Shown in pieces: positions 34,650-42,846 of a stretch of DNA of 64,000 nt. The position numbers and the translations under genes were made by a program. How positions within the stretch are numbered: the first letter of the stretch is position 1; each line of letters begins with the position of its first letter. The notes below the pieces were generated by a model, which was not told where the DNA came from, did not search any database, and saw only the letters and a program-made list of their open reading frames with translations. Source of the stretch: Acidimicrobiales bacterium (lineage in GTDB: Bacteria; Actinomycetota; Acidimicrobiia; Acidimicrobiales; DATDAH01). The DNA is taken from NCBI GenBank assembly GCA_016794585.1, contig JAEUJM010000044.1, forward strand, positions 62,001-126,000, written 5' to 3'.

Positions 34650-35567
34650 TCAGAGGGGGAGGACGAGGCGGAGGGCGTCGGGCTCGTGGCGGAAGACGAG
34701 CTCGTCGATCTCGCCCAGGTAGTCGCCGTCGACCTGGTAGGGGAACGGTCCGAACCCCTTGACGGTCAGCGCGGACACGTCGGGGCGGTAGTCCACCCAC
34801 TTCGACGAGCGCAGGCGGGCGCCCGAGCCGAGCGCCGACGACATCAGGCTCAGGAAGCGCAGGGTGCGCATCGAGCGCACGCTCACCGACGTGAGCGGTC
34901 GGTCGAGGGTGGCGTCGGGGGCGAGGTTGAAGGGCCGGTTGCCCACGTAGGTGTAAGGGTTCGTGTTGAGCACGACGGTCATGTAGGCGTCGTCGACCAC
35001 CGAGCCGTCGGCGTGGTGGAGGGCGAAGTGGGGCCGGCTGCGGTCGTAGTGGCGGGCCCACGTGTCGAGGCCGGCGTAGGCGAAGAGGGCGTGGCCGGCG
35101 TAGCGCTTCAGTGCGGCACGTCGCTCGACCTGGGCCACCAGGGCGGCGTCGAAGCCGATGCCGACGTGGAACACGAAGTAGCGCCCGTTGACCACGCCGA
35201 GGCCGATGGGGCGGATGGTGTCGGCGTCGAGCGCGGCGAGCAGGTCGCCCGTCGCCTCGATGGGGTCGTCGGGGAGGCCGAGCTGTCGGGCGAACACGTT
35301 CGTCGAACCGCCGGGCAGCGGCGCGAGCGCGGTGTCGGTGCCGGCGAGGCCGTTGGCCGCCTCGTTGAGGGTGCCGTCGCCGCCCAGGACGACGACCACG
35401 TCGGTCCCCGCGGCCGCCGCGCCCATGGCCAGGCGGGTGGCGTGGCCGCGGCGGGTGGTCTCGGCGAGGGTGACCTCGTGGTCCGCGCTGAGGGCCTTGC
35501 GGATGACGACGCGCGCCCGGGCGGTGACCGACGACGCCGACGAGTTGACCAGCAGCAGGATCTTCAC
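34650..35567 (-). CDS. Diacylglycerol/sphingosine-type lipid kinase (YegS/DagK family)
   Basis: The 305-residue protein has the DAGK catalytic domain: KILLLVNSSAS at the start, GGDGT at residues 62-66 (VVVLGGDGTLNEAANGL), the PLPGGSTNVFARQLGLP block and FHVGIGFDAALV. The C-terminal beta-sandwich ends in PFPYQVDGDYLGE, where lipid kinases bind substrate. It phosphorylates diacylglycerol or a related lipid with ATP, recycling it into phospholipid or phosphatidylinositol mannoside synthesis. GTG 35567 is chosen because the glycine-rich N-terminal strand starts immediately. Divergent from etfBA. Confidence 0.85.
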   Translation of the reverse strand: MKILLLVNSSASSVTARARVVIRKALSADHEVTLAETTRRGHATRLAMGAAAAGTDVVVVLGGDGTLNEAANGLAGTDTALAPLPGGSTNVFARQLGLPDDPIEATGDLLAALDADTIRPIGLGVVNGRYFVFHVGIGFDAALVAQVERRAALKRYAGHALFAYAGLDTWARHYDRSRPHFALHHADGSVVDDAYMTVVLNTNPYTYVGNRPFNLAPDATLDRPLTSVSVRSMRTLRFLSLMSSALGSGARLRSSKWVDYRPDVSALTVKGFGPFPYQVDGDYLGEIDELVFRHEPDALRLVLPL

Positions 35568-35597
35568 GACGGCAGCGACAGTACCGCCGCTCGCATC

Positions 35598-35657
35598 TCC
35601 CGCTCTGGTGGGCCGCTCGGGCCCACTTCCCGCTCGGAAGGGCCGCTCGGGCCCGAG
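35598..35657. repeat. Two tandem copies of a 30-bp hairpin-bearing repeat
   Basis: Copies 35598-35627 and 35628-35657 match at 24 of 30 positions. Each contains GGGCCGCTCGGGCCC, which folds back on itself. They lie in the divergent interval between the lipid kinase and etfB promoters and may be binding sites or slippage products. Confidence 0.6.
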
Positions 35658-35671
35658 AGCGCCCTGCGGAT

Positions 35672-35701
35672 TTGTCGGCCCGCCGGGTCGCGACCGACAA
35701 T
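35672..35701 (+). promoter_or_regulatory. Promoter of etfBA with overlapping inverted repeat
   Basis: A -35 TTGTCG (35672-35677) and -10 GACAAT (35696-35701) are 18 bp apart, with the -10 ending 7 nt before ATG 35709. TTGTCGG (35672-35678) and CCGACAA (35694-35700) form an exact inverted repeat, so the promoter elements double as a possible operator. Confidence 0.55.
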
Positions 35702-35708
35702 CGACGTC

Positions 35709-36488
35709 ATGAACGTCGTTGTCTGCGTGAAGCAGATCCCTGACCCGGCCGAGCCCGGGCAGTTGGATCCCGAGACCAAGACCCTCAAGCGGGACGGCAA
35801 GCTCATCCTCGACGAGTCCGACTCGTACGGGGTGGAGATGGCCCTCCAGCTGGTCGACACCGCCGGTGGTGGCGAGGTGACCCTCGTCTCCATGGCCCCG
35901 AACAGCGAGGTCGGCGGCATCCGCACCGCCCTCGCCATGGGTGCGGCCAAGGCCATCCTCGTGTCCGACCCGGCCCTGGCCGGCACGGACTCGCTGGGCA
36001 CCGCCAAGGTGCTGGCCGCCGCCATCAAGCGGGCCGAGCCCGACCTGGTGCTGACCGCCACCGAGTCGTCCGACGGCTACACGGGCACCGTGCCCGAGCA
36101 GCTCGCCGGCCTCCTCGACCTGCCCTCGGTCACCTTCGCCAAGCAGATCGCCGTGGGCGACGGCAAGGTGTCCGTCCAGCGCCAGACCGAGCAGGGCTTC
36201 GACGACGTCGAGTGCCCGATGCCGGCCGTGGTCTCCGTGACCGCCGGCGTGGTCGAGCCCCGCTACCCCTCGTTCAAGGGGATCATGGCCGCCAAGAGCA
36301 AGCCGGTCGACGAGCTCACCGTCGCCGACCTCGGCCTCGACGCCGGGTCGGTCGGCTGGGCCGGTGGCCAGCAGGAGATCGTCGACGTGTCCGCCGCGGA
36401 AGCCCGTCAGGCCGGCGAGATCATCGAAGACGAGGGCGAAGCGCACCTCAAGATCGTCGAGTTCCTCGACCAGCTCAAAGTTCTGTAG
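35709..36488 (+). CDS. etfB: Electron transfer flavoprotein beta subunit
   Basis: The 259-residue protein begins MNVVVCVKQIPDP, the EtfB hallmark, and contains VTLVSMAP, GADKAI-type AMGAAKAILVSDP and the signature VEPRYPSFKGIMAAKSKP. EtfAB accepts electrons from acyl-CoA dehydrogenases and passes them to ETF:quinone oxidoreductase. AMP and the FAD domain are shared with EtfA. It is followed after 11 bases by etfA, with AGGAGG just before the etfA ATG. The acyl-CoA dehydrogenase at 53683 may be one of its donors. The -10 box 7 nt before the ATG suggests a leaderless message. Confidence 0.95.
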   Translation: MNVVVCVKQIPDPAEPGQLDPETKTLKRDGKLILDESDSYGVEMALQLVDTAGGGEVTLVSMAPNSEVGGIRTALAMGAAKAILVSDPALAGTDSLGTAKVLAAAIKRAEPDLVLTATESSDGYTGTVPEQLAGLLDLPSVTFAKQIAVGDGKVSVQRQTEQGFDDVECPMPAVVSVTAGVVEPRYPSFKGIMAAKSKPVDELTVADLGLDAGSVGWAGGQQEIVDVSAAEARQAGEIIEDEGEAHLKIVEFLDQLKVL

Positions 36489-36499
36489 GAGGACTGATC

Positions 36500-37468
36500 A
36501 TGGCTCTCTCCACCGTTTGGGTCCTCGCTGAAGAACGCGAGGGCAAGGTCCTGCCCATCACCCTCGAGATGCTGGCCAAGGCCCGCGAGATCGCGGACAA
36601 CGTCGAGGCCGTCCTCGGCGGCGACGCCACCGCGGTCGCCGCGGAGCTCGGCGCCCACGGCGTCACCAAGGTGCACGCCACCGGCGACCTCGCCGGCGCG
36701 CTGCCCGGTGTCCCCGTCGCGGCCGCCATGGCCGCCGCCATCGAGGGTGGGGCCAGCCCCGACCTCATCATGTTCGGCACCACCTACGACGGCCGCGACA
36801 TCGCCGGCCGCCTGTCGGCCAAGCTCGATCGCACCGTCATCACCAACAACGTCGACATCACCGTCGACGGCGACTCGATCGTCGTGGTCGAGCCGGTGTT
36901 CGGTGGGTCGACCAACGTCTCCACCAAGTTCAGCGCCGCCGGCCCGCACCTGGCGCTGTTCCGGCCCAAGTCCTTCGAGCCCGCCGAGAGCGGCGGCGGC
37001 CCGGCCGAGGTCGCGTCCCTGTCGGTGCCCGACCTGGGGAACTCGGGTGGCGCCACCATCACCGAGCGCCACGTCGAGGAGCGCGAGGGCCCGTCCCTGG
37101 ACGACGCCGCCGTGGTCGTCTCCGGCGGTCGTGGCCTGGGCGAGTCCGACAAGTACGAGATGATCGAGCAGCTGGCCAAGCTCCTCAAGGCCGCCCCGGG
37201 CGCGTCGCGGGCCATCGTCGACGCCGGCTGGGTGCCCTACTCGTACCAGGTGGGCCAGACCGGCAAGGTCGTGAAGCCGACGGTGTACCTCGCCGCCGGC
37301 ATCTCGGGCGCCACCCAGCACATGGTGGGCATGAAGGGCTCGAAGAACATCATCGCCATCAACAAGGACGCCGAGGCCCCGATCTTCTCGATCGCCGACC
37401 TCGGCATCGTTGGCGACGTGCACAAGGTGCTGCCCAAGCTCATCGAGGCCCTCCAGGCCCGAGGCTGA
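36500..37468 (+). CDS. etfA: Electron transfer flavoprotein alpha subunit
   Basis: The 322-residue protein has the N-terminal EtfA domain ([28 protein letters not shown]) and the C-terminal FAD-binding domain with [54 protein letters not shown] (read in parts) and [23 protein letters not shown]. All FAD-contacting blocks are present and the length is normal. It forms the heterodimer with EtfB in the cytoplasm. ATG 36500 has a strong AGGAGG at 36487-36492. A classic terminator follows, so etfBA is a two-gene operon. Confidence 0.95.
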   Translation: MALSTVWVLAEEREGKVLPITLEMLAKAREIADNVEAVLGGDATAVAAELGAHGVTKVHATGDLAGALPGVPVAAAMAAAIEGGASPDLIMFGTTYDGRDIAGRLSAKLDRTVITNNVDITVDGDSIVVVEPVFGGSTNVSTKFSAAGPHLALFRPKSFEPAESGGGPAEVASLSVPDLGNSGGATITERHVEEREGPSLDDAAVVVSGGRGLGESDKYEMIEQLAKLLKAAPGASRAIVDAGWVPYSYQVGQTGKVVKPTVYLAAGISGATQHMVGMKGSKNIIAINKDAEAPIFSIADLGIVGDVHKVLPKLIEALQARG

Positions 37469-37495
37469 CGCCACCGCAGTCCTGAGCAGTGCCCG

Positions 37496-37529
37496 ACGGG
37501 GCACCGGCGCTTCGGCGCCGGTGCCCCGT
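37496..37529 (+). terminator. Perfect 15-bp stem with TTCG loop after etfA
   Basis: The left arm 37496-37510 (ACGGGGCACCGGCGC), the TTCG tetraloop 37511-37514 and the right arm 37515-37529 pair without a mismatch. Intrinsic terminator of etfBA, 27 bases after the stop. Confidence 0.9.
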
Positions 37530-37570
37530 TGCGCGTCCACCCTCGGGTCGGGGGCCCGCCCCGCCTGCCC

Positions 37571-37576
37571 TAGCGT
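37571..37576 (+). promoter_or_regulatory. -10 box TAGCGT, leaderless start for the lactone oxidase
   Basis: TAGCGT is exactly 6 nt before GTG 37583 (GCGGGC between). Confidence 0.5.
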
Positions 37577-37582
37577 GCGGGC

Positions 37583-38881
37583 GTGGGTCGACGCGCTTGG
37601 ACGAACTGGGCGGGGAACCAGCGATGCGCGCCCCACTCGATCGAGCGGCCCCGCACCGAGGCCGAGCTGGTGGCGATCGTGGGGCGGGCCGCCGCCGCCG
37701 GACGCCGGGTGAAGGCGGTCGGGGCCGGCCACTCGTTCACCGACATCGCCTGCACCGACGGCCACCTGGTCGACCTGCGCGACTACGGGCGCCTGCTGTC
37801 GTTCGACCCCGCGACCTGCCGGGCGACCGTGCAGGCGGGCATCCGCCTCACCGAGCTCAATCGCCTGCTGGCCGAGCGGGGGGCGGCGATGCCCAACCTG
37901 GGCGACATCGCCTACCAGTCGATCGCCGGGGCCACCGCCACGGCCACCCACGGCACCGGCCGTCGCTTCGGCAACCTCGCCACGACCATCGTGGGGATGC
38001 GGCTGATCGCCGGTGACGGCTCGATCGTCGCGTGTGCGGTCGACGACGATCCCGATCTGCTCCGGGTGGCGAGGGTGGGCCTCGGCGCGCTCGGGCTCGT
38101 GTCCGAGCTCACCCTCCAGTGCGTGCCGGCGTTCAACCTGCACGCCGTCGAGGAGCCGATGCTCGTCGACGAGGTGCTCGACGACTGGGACGGCCACCTC
38201 GACCGCAACGACCACTTCGAGCTGCTGTGGGTGCCCAACACCCGCTGGGCCCTGACCAAGAGGAACCGGCGGACCGACGAGCCCGTGCAGCCCCGGACGC
38301 CGTGGATGCGGTGGCGCAACGGGGTGCTCTACGACAACATCGCCTTCGGCGCGGCAAACCGGGTGGCCCGTCGCCGGCCCGATGCGGTGCGCCGCCTCGG
38401 CAAGGCGCTGCCGTCGGCCGGGCGGGTGGAGTACATCGAGCCCAGCCCCCAGGTCTTCGCCAGCCCCCGCCTCGTGCATTTCGTCGAGATGGAGTACGCC
38501 GTCCCCCTCGAAGCGGTGCCCGAGGCCCTGAACCGGGTGCGGGCCCTGGTGAAGGAGGAGCGCCTGCCGCTGCTGTTCCCCGTGGAGGTGCGGGCGGTGG
38601 CGGCCGACGACATCCCCCTCAGCCCGGCCTCCGGACGCGAGACCGGCTACCTCGCCGTCCACGTGTACCGGGGGACGCCCCAGGAGCCCTACTTCTCGGG
38701 GGTCGAGGCGATCATGGACGACTACGGGGGCCGCCCGCACTGGGGCAAGGTGCACTTCCAGACCGCCGAGTCGCTCGCAGCCCGGTACCCGGGCTGGGAC
38801 GACTTCCTCGAGGCCCGCGAGCGCCTCGACCCCGCCCGCACCTTCGCCAACCCCTACCTCGAGCGCGTGCTCGGGGCGTAA
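37583..38881 (+). CDS. D-arabinono-1,4-lactone oxidase-type FAD oxidoreductase
   Basis: The 432-residue flavoprotein has an N-terminal PCMH FAD-binding domain: VKAVGAGHSFTDIACTDG with His50 in the position used for covalent FAD in several family members, then LGDIAYQSIAGATATATHGTG. The C-terminal ALO domain ends in HWGKVHFQTAESLAARYPGWDDF and LDPARTFANPYLERVLG. It oxidises sugar-1,4-lactones or the parent polyol or aldonate with O2 or a dye acceptor. Relatives include alditol oxidase and gulonolactone oxidase, and the exact sugar is uncertain. No signal peptide; leaderless start at GTG 37583. Confidence 0.85.
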   Translation: MGRRAWTNWAGNQRCAPHSIERPRTEAELVAIVGRAAAAGRRVKAVGAGHSFTDIACTDGHLVDLRDYGRLLSFDPATCRATVQAGIRLTELNRLLAERGAAMPNLGDIAYQSIAGATATATHGTGRRFGNLATTIVGMRLIAGDGSIVACAVDDDPDLLRVARVGLGALGLVSELTLQCVPAFNLHAVEEPMLVDEVLDDWDGHLDRNDHFELLWVPNTRWALTKRNRRTDEPVQPRTPWMRWRNGVLYDNIAFGAANRVARRRPDAVRRLGKALPSAGRVEYIEPSPQVFASPRLVHFVEMEYAVPLEAVPEALNRVRALVKEERLPLLFPVEVRAVAADDIPLSPASGRETGYLAVHVYRGTPQEPYFSGVEAIMDDYGGRPHWGKVHFQTAESLAARYPGWDDFLEARERLDPARTFANPYLERVLGA

Positions 38882-38921
38882 CCGCCCCGCGGGACGCGAT
38901 CGGGCACCGCGACCGGGGCGG
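38882..38921 (+). terminator. Weak hairpin after the lactone oxidase
   Basis: CCGCCCCG (38882-38889) pairs with CGGGGCGG (38914-38921) across a 24-base loop immediately after the stop codon. Candidate terminator only. Confidence 0.35.
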
Positions 38922-38950
38922 GGGGCCTTCAGATCGCCGTCGCCCCGCCG

Positions 38951-39256
38951 ATGAGGGCAGGGATGACTCGATGGGGCGGCCACGAGGTCGGCCGCATCTC
39001 GCACACGGTCGGGCTCGTGCTCGCGGCCGCGGCGCTCGCCGTCGTCGCCTGCGTGGTGGCCGCCTTCCTGTTCGGGGTGTCGCCGTCGGAGGATCTGGTG
39101 GACGCGGCCCGGCGCGACGCCCGCAACTTCGGTTGGCCGCTCGTCATCGCCGTGGCCGTCATCGCCTTCCTGGCCTTCCAGCACCGCGCCGAGCGCCACG
39201 AGCGCAAGCTCGCCGACGCGCCCCTCGACCAGGGCGAGCGCCTGAGGTTCAAGTGA
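38951..39256 (+). CDS. Small two-helix membrane protein, coupled to the diguanylate cyclase
   Basis: The 101-residue protein has two predicted transmembrane helices (about residues 18-43 and 62-80) and a basic/acidic C-terminal tail (HRAERHERKLADAPLDQGERLRFK). No family recognised. Its stop overlaps the GTG start of the diguanylate cyclase gene (GTGA, 39253-39256), so the two are translated together and may interact. ATG 38963 is an alternative start that would remove four residues. Confidence 0.6.
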   Translation: MRAGMTRWGGHEVGRISHTVGLVLAAAALAVVACVVAAFLFGVSPSEDLVDAARRDARNFGWPLVIAVAVIAFLAFQHRAERHERKLADAPLDQGERLRFK

Positions 39257-40824
39257 CCGGGCGGGACGAGCACGACGCCGATCTGGTCCCGCTCTCGGAC
39301 CGGCTCGCGGTCCTGCTCATCGCCCGCCTGGCCATCGCCGCCAGCGTGATCATCGCCGTCGGTGTGGTCGACGAGCTGGTCTCGGACCCCTCGCGGACGG
39401 TGTTCCTCGCTGCCGTCCTGTACGCCGGGCTCACCACCGCGGTCGAGCTCACCCGGCGCAAGCTGGGGTGGCGCGGGCTGCTGGCGGTGTCGGCGCTGCT
39501 GGTCGTGGACGGCGTCTTCCTCGCCTACGTCGTGGTGCAGACCGGAGGTCTCGACAGCCCCCTGGTCTTCCTCATCTACTTCCACATCGTGGCCGTCACC
39601 CTGGTCGCCTCGTACCGGACCGGCCTGAAGGTGGCCATCTGGCACGCCCTGTTGATGGTGGGCGGCTCGTCGGCCGTGATGGCCTACTACCTCCACGGCG
39701 AGCACACCGGCGAGGAGCAGGCCGTGGCCTTCCGGGCGTCGACCCTGCTCGTCCTGGCCATCGGCGCCGCCGCCTTCTCGTCGCTCAACGAGCGTGGTCT
39801 CAACCACAGTCGCCGCCAGATCCAGTCGCTCCTCGACCTCAGCTCGGACCTCGAGCGCGAGGAGTGGCCGGCGGAGATCTGCGCCGTGCTCGCCACCCAC
39901 GTCCACGACCGCCTGCGCTTCCACCGTGCCCTCGTGCTGGCCACCGAGGGCGAGCAGGTCCTCGGGGCCGTGTCCGACGACGGCGTGTGCCTGTGGTTCG
40001 AGGCGCCGCCGCTTCCCGACGATGTCGGCGGGGTGATCGGCGAGTGCCGCCGCACCGGTGCGCCGGCGCTGGTGCGGTCACTGGACCCGGTGGACGACGC
40101 GCTCGTGGACACGATGCTGCCGCTGGCCCATAACGTCGTGGTCGTCCCGCTCGTGGCCAATGGCGAGCCCGTCGGGGTCCTCGTGGCCGAGTGGGCGGGT
40201 TCGCGCTGGAGCGGCCTGCCCGCGTCCACCCTCACCACGCTGGTCCAGTCGGCCTCGCATGCGGCGATGTCCCTCCGCACCCGGATGCTGCTCGGCGAGG
40301 TCGACCGCCTCGCCCGCCACGACGGCCTCACCGGGCTGTGCAACCGCCAGGAGTTCGACGCCGCGCTGGAGCGCGAGTTCTCGCGGGCGCAGCGCGCCGG
40401 TGCCCCGCTGAGCGTCGTGCTCGTCGACGTCGACCACTTCAAGGCCGTCAACGACACCCATGGGCACCAGCGAGGGGACGAGGTGCTGCGCCAGGTGGGC
40501 GCCGGGCTCGAGCAGCTGGCCCGCCGTGAGGACATCGCGGCGCGCTACGGCGGTGAGGAGTTCGTGGTCCTCCTGCCGGGGGTGGACGGTGCGGGGGCCT
40601 CGGCCTTCGCCGAGCGGGTCCGGGCGCGCCTGCGCGACGGCGTCGAGGCCGTCCCCATCACCGTCAGCGCCGGCGTCGCCTGCTTCCCGGAGAACGCGAT
40701 CGACCTCGATGCGCTGGTGGGACGGGCCGACGCCGCGCTCTACGAGGCCAAGCGGGGCGGTCGGGACCGTGTCGTCACCAGCACCGTGCACGCGCGCCCG
40801 GCGGTGGTGGCCGACGCCGGCTGA
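39253..40824 (+). CDS. Membrane-bound GAF-GGDEF diguanylate cyclase
   Basis: The 523-residue protein has an N-terminal membrane domain of about five helices (residues 20-185), a GAF-like domain (about 215-345) and a C-terminal GGDEF domain. The active site reads RYGGEEF, a functional variant of GGDEF, and the inhibitory I-site RRED lies five residues before it. The block VDVDHFKAVNDTHGHQRGDEVL is intact. It should make cyclic di-GMP from two GTP with feedback inhibition. Signal input is likely through the membrane domain or GAF ligand. The start GTG overlaps the preceding small membrane protein. No EAL domain is present. Confidence 0.9.
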   Translation: MTGRDEHDADLVPLSDRLAVLLIARLAIAASVIIAVGVVDELVSDPSRTVFLAAVLYAGLTTAVELTRRKLGWRGLLAVSALLVVDGVFLAYVVVQTGGLDSPLVFLIYFHIVAVTLVASYRTGLKVAIWHALLMVGGSSAVMAYYLHGEHTGEEQAVAFRASTLLVLAIGAAAFSSLNERGLNHSRRQIQSLLDLSSDLEREEWPAEICAVLATHVHDRLRFHRALVLATEGEQVLGAVSDDGVCLWFEAPPLPDDVGGVIGECRRTGAPALVRSLDPVDDALVDTMLPLAHNVVVVPLVANGEPVGVLVAEWAGSRWSGLPASTLTTLVQSASHAAMSLRTRMLLGEVDRLARHDGLTGLCNRQEFDAALEREFSRAQRAGAPLSVVLVDVDHFKAVNDTHGHQRGDEVLRQVGAGLEQLARREDIAARYGGEEFVVLLPGVDGAGASAFAERVRARLRDGVEAVPITVSAGVACFPENAIDLDALVGRADAALYEAKRGGRDRVVTSTVHARPAVVADAG

Positions 40825-40831
40825 CGCTCTC

Positions 40832-41539
40832 TCAGACGAGGGGCCAGGGGTACTGGCGTCCCGAGGTGTCGACCGGGAAGCACCCGGCCTCGACGAGCCG
40901 CCGGGCCCGGAAGAGCACGGACCGGCACTCGACCGGTGTCAGCAGGGACTCCAGGGGAGCGGGCACGCCACGTGCCACCAGCGCGTCGAGGTCGGTGAGG
41001 AGGTCGTCGGGCACGGGCTCGCCGGCGAAGTCCCAGATCACGGTGCGGAGCTTGAAGTCCTCGTGGAAGGCGAGGCCGTGGTCGATCCCGTAGAGGTGGC
41101 CGTCGGCGCCCAGCAGGCAGTGCCCGCCCTTGCGGTCGGTGTTGTTGGCCACGATGTCGAACGCCGCCATGCGCCGCAGCTGCGGGTGCAGGGCCTCGTC
41201 TTCGAGCAGGGTGAAGTAGTGCTGCTCGAAGTCGGCGTCGACGAACTGCTGCACCGAGCCCTCGCCGAGCGGGCCGTCGCGCAGGACCGTCGGTGGCACG
41301 ACGTCCCATCCGAGGGCGACCGCCAGCTCCCACGCCGCCACCTCGCGCTTGCCCAGGCCGGGCGGGAAGTCCCACAGCGGCCGCTCGCCGCGGTGGGGCT
41401 TGTAGATGGCCCGGCCGGTGCGGTCGTCGAGGTGCAGCTCGACCAGGAAGGTGGCGTTCGAGCTCCAGGGCATGCGGCCCTCGATGACGAGCTCGGCCTC
41501 ACGGAGGAGGTGCAGCTCGTCGGCGTGGTCGCCTGGCAT
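40832..41539 (-). CDS. SCO1664 family protein (PI3/4-kinase-like fold)
   Basis: The 235-residue protein matches the actinobacterial SCO1664 family, distant relatives of phosphatidylinositol 3/4-kinases. Kinase-like landmarks are the ATP-binding strand ATFLVELHLDDRTGRAIYKPHRGERPLWDFP (in parts), the catalytic-loop-like ANNTDRKGGHCLL and the metal-binding GIDHGLAFHEDFKLRT. Its biochemical role is unknown. The gene is the last of a three-gene minus-strand operon with DUF3090 and a histidine phosphatase, an arrangement conserved across actinobacteria, often next to mshC. ATG 41539 is used; GTG 41545 is an equally good alternative. Confidence 0.8.
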   Translation of the reverse strand: MPGDHADELHLLREAELVIEGRMPWSSNATFLVELHLDDRTGRAIYKPHRGERPLWDFPPGLGKREVAAWELAVALGWDVVPPTVLRDGPLGEGSVQQFVDADFEQHYFTLLEDEALHPQLRRMAAFDIVANNTDRKGGHCLLGADGHLYGIDHGLAFHEDFKLRTVIWDFAGEPVPDDLLTDLDALVARGVPAPLESLLTPVECRSVLFRARRLVEAGCFPVDTSGRQYPWPLV

Positions 41540-41550
41540 GCCCACCCGGG

Positions 41551-42060
41551 TCAGCTGGGCCGGTGGTGGCCGTTGGTGCGGGGGCAGGCGTGGCCCTCGG
41601 GGTCCATCGGGCGGCCGCACAGCGGGCACAGCGGCCGGCCCTGGCCGACCAGCTCCTCGGCCCACGGGATGAACGCCGCCACCTGCGCCGGCGTGAGGCG
41701 GACGCGGGCCACGCCCGGCGACTCGGGCGGCTCCTCCTCGTCGACGAGCTCGTCGACGACGATGACGAAGCGCTCGTCGTCCTCGTCGTAGGCCACGCCC
41801 ATCGAGCCCGCCACCCACTCGGCGAGGACGGGCTCGACGAGGCCGAGCTGCGCCGGCGAGAGCGCCGCCGCCACCGGGGGCAGGTCGGCCAGCAGCTCGG
41901 CGAGGTACTGGGCGAGGGCCGCGACCTGCTGCTTCTCGCACTTGAGGCTGACCACCTGGCCCGCCTCGGTCACCTGGAAGAAGAACGTGCGGGCCCCGGG
42001 CTCGCCGAGGGCGCCCGCGGTGAAGATCTCGGGCTCGTCGAAGCGGAACGACGAGCTCAT
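41551..42060 (-). CDS. DUF3090 family protein
   Basis: The 169-residue protein is a standard DUF3090 member: FTAGALGEPGARTFFFQ near the start, VVSLKCEKQQVAALAQYLAELL in the middle, and a C-terminal zinc-ribbon-like pair CPLCGRPMDPEGHACPRTNGH. The role is unknown, but the family is always found with the SCO1664 protein and the MSMEG_4193-type phosphatase. The 11-base gap to the SCO1664 gene and 22-base gap to the phosphatase support one transcript. The cysteine/histidine tail suggests metal binding. Confidence 0.85.
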   Translation of the reverse strand: MSSSFRFDEPEIFTAGALGEPGARTFFFQVTEAGQVVSLKCEKQQVAALAQYLAELLADLPPVAAALSPAQLGLVEPVLAEWVAGSMGVAYDEDDERFVIVVDELVDEEEPPESPGVARVRLTPAQVAAFIPWAEELVGQGRPLCPLCGRPMDPEGHACPRTNGHHRPS

Positions 42061-42082
42061 GTGCGTGCCTCCTGGGTGCGGG

Positions 42083-42739
42083 TCATGACGGGGCGAGGGC
42101 GGTCAGGTCGCCGCCGGTGGAGTTCACCGACAGCACGACGGGCCCGGTGGCCGTGTAGAGGATGGCGGTGACCGAGCAGGGCGAGATGACGATGCGCTGG
42201 AACAGGTCGAGGTGGGTGCCGAGCGCCTGGGCAACGGCCGCCTTGATCGGGTCGGCGTGGGACACCGCCACCACCGTCCCGCCGGGGTGCCGGGCCACGA
42301 GGCGGTCGATGGCGCCGGTGATGCGGGCCTGCATCTCGGCGAAGGACTCGCCCTTGGGGAAGCGGAAGCCGCTCGGGTAGCGCTGCACCGTCTTCCACTC
42401 GGGGAGCTTGGCCAGGTCCTTCAGGTTGGCCCCGGTCCAGGTGCCGAAGTCGCACTCGATCAGGCCGGCGTCGGTGCGCACCCGCTTCTTCACCGCCTTG
42501 GCGATGGGGGCGGCGGTCTCCTGCGTGCGCTCGAGGGGCGAGGCGTAGACCGCCTTCACCTTGTCGGCCAGCGGCCGGATCCGCTCGGCCGCCGCGGCGG
42601 CCTGCTCGTGCCCCTTCTCGGCGAGGTGCAGGCCCCGGGCCCGCCCCGGGAGGGTGGTGCCGGTGGTGGGCGTCTGCCCGTGCCGCACCAGCAGCACGAG
42701 CGTGGGTTCGGGGCCGGGAGGCGCCTTCTTCGCAGCCAT
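42083..42739 (-). CDS. Histidine phosphatase, MSMEG_4193 family
   Basis: The 218-residue protein has the phosphoglycerate-mutase-like catalytic triad: Arg19-His20-Gly21 (LLVRHGQTPTTG), the SPLERTQETAAPIAKAV block and the second His in VVAVSHADPIKAAVAQALG. It hydrolyses a phosphate ester through a phospho-histidine; the substrate is unknown. It is the first gene of the conserved trio with DUF3090 and SCO1664. In many actinobacteria this set precedes mycothiol ligase mshC, which is not seen here. Start ATG 42739 is divergent from the BTAD regulator. Confidence 0.85.
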   Translation of the reverse strand: MAAKKAPPGPEPTLVLLVRHGQTPTTGTTLPGRARGLHLAEKGHEQAAAAAERIRPLADKVKAVYASPLERTQETAAPIAKAVKKRVRTDAGLIECDFGTWTGANLKDLAKLPEWKTVQRYPSGFRFPKGESFAEMQARITGAIDRLVARHPGGTVVAVSHADPIKAAVAQALGTHLDLFQRIVISPCSVTAILYTATGPVVLSVNSTGGDLTALAPS

Positions 42740-42834
42740 GATCCGAGCACGGTACCCGCCACCTGGCGCCGTCGACCCACCGGCGGGGCTGCATCCTCGT
42801 GGCGGGCCCGCCGGGCCGGGTCACACCGGCCGGG

Positions 42835-42840
42835 TACCTT
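42835..42840 (+). promoter_or_regulatory. -10 box TACCTT, leaderless start for the BTAD-ATPase regulator
   Basis: TACCTT is exactly 6 nt before GTG 42847 (GAGGAT between). Confidence 0.5.
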
Positions 42841-42846
42841 GAGGAT

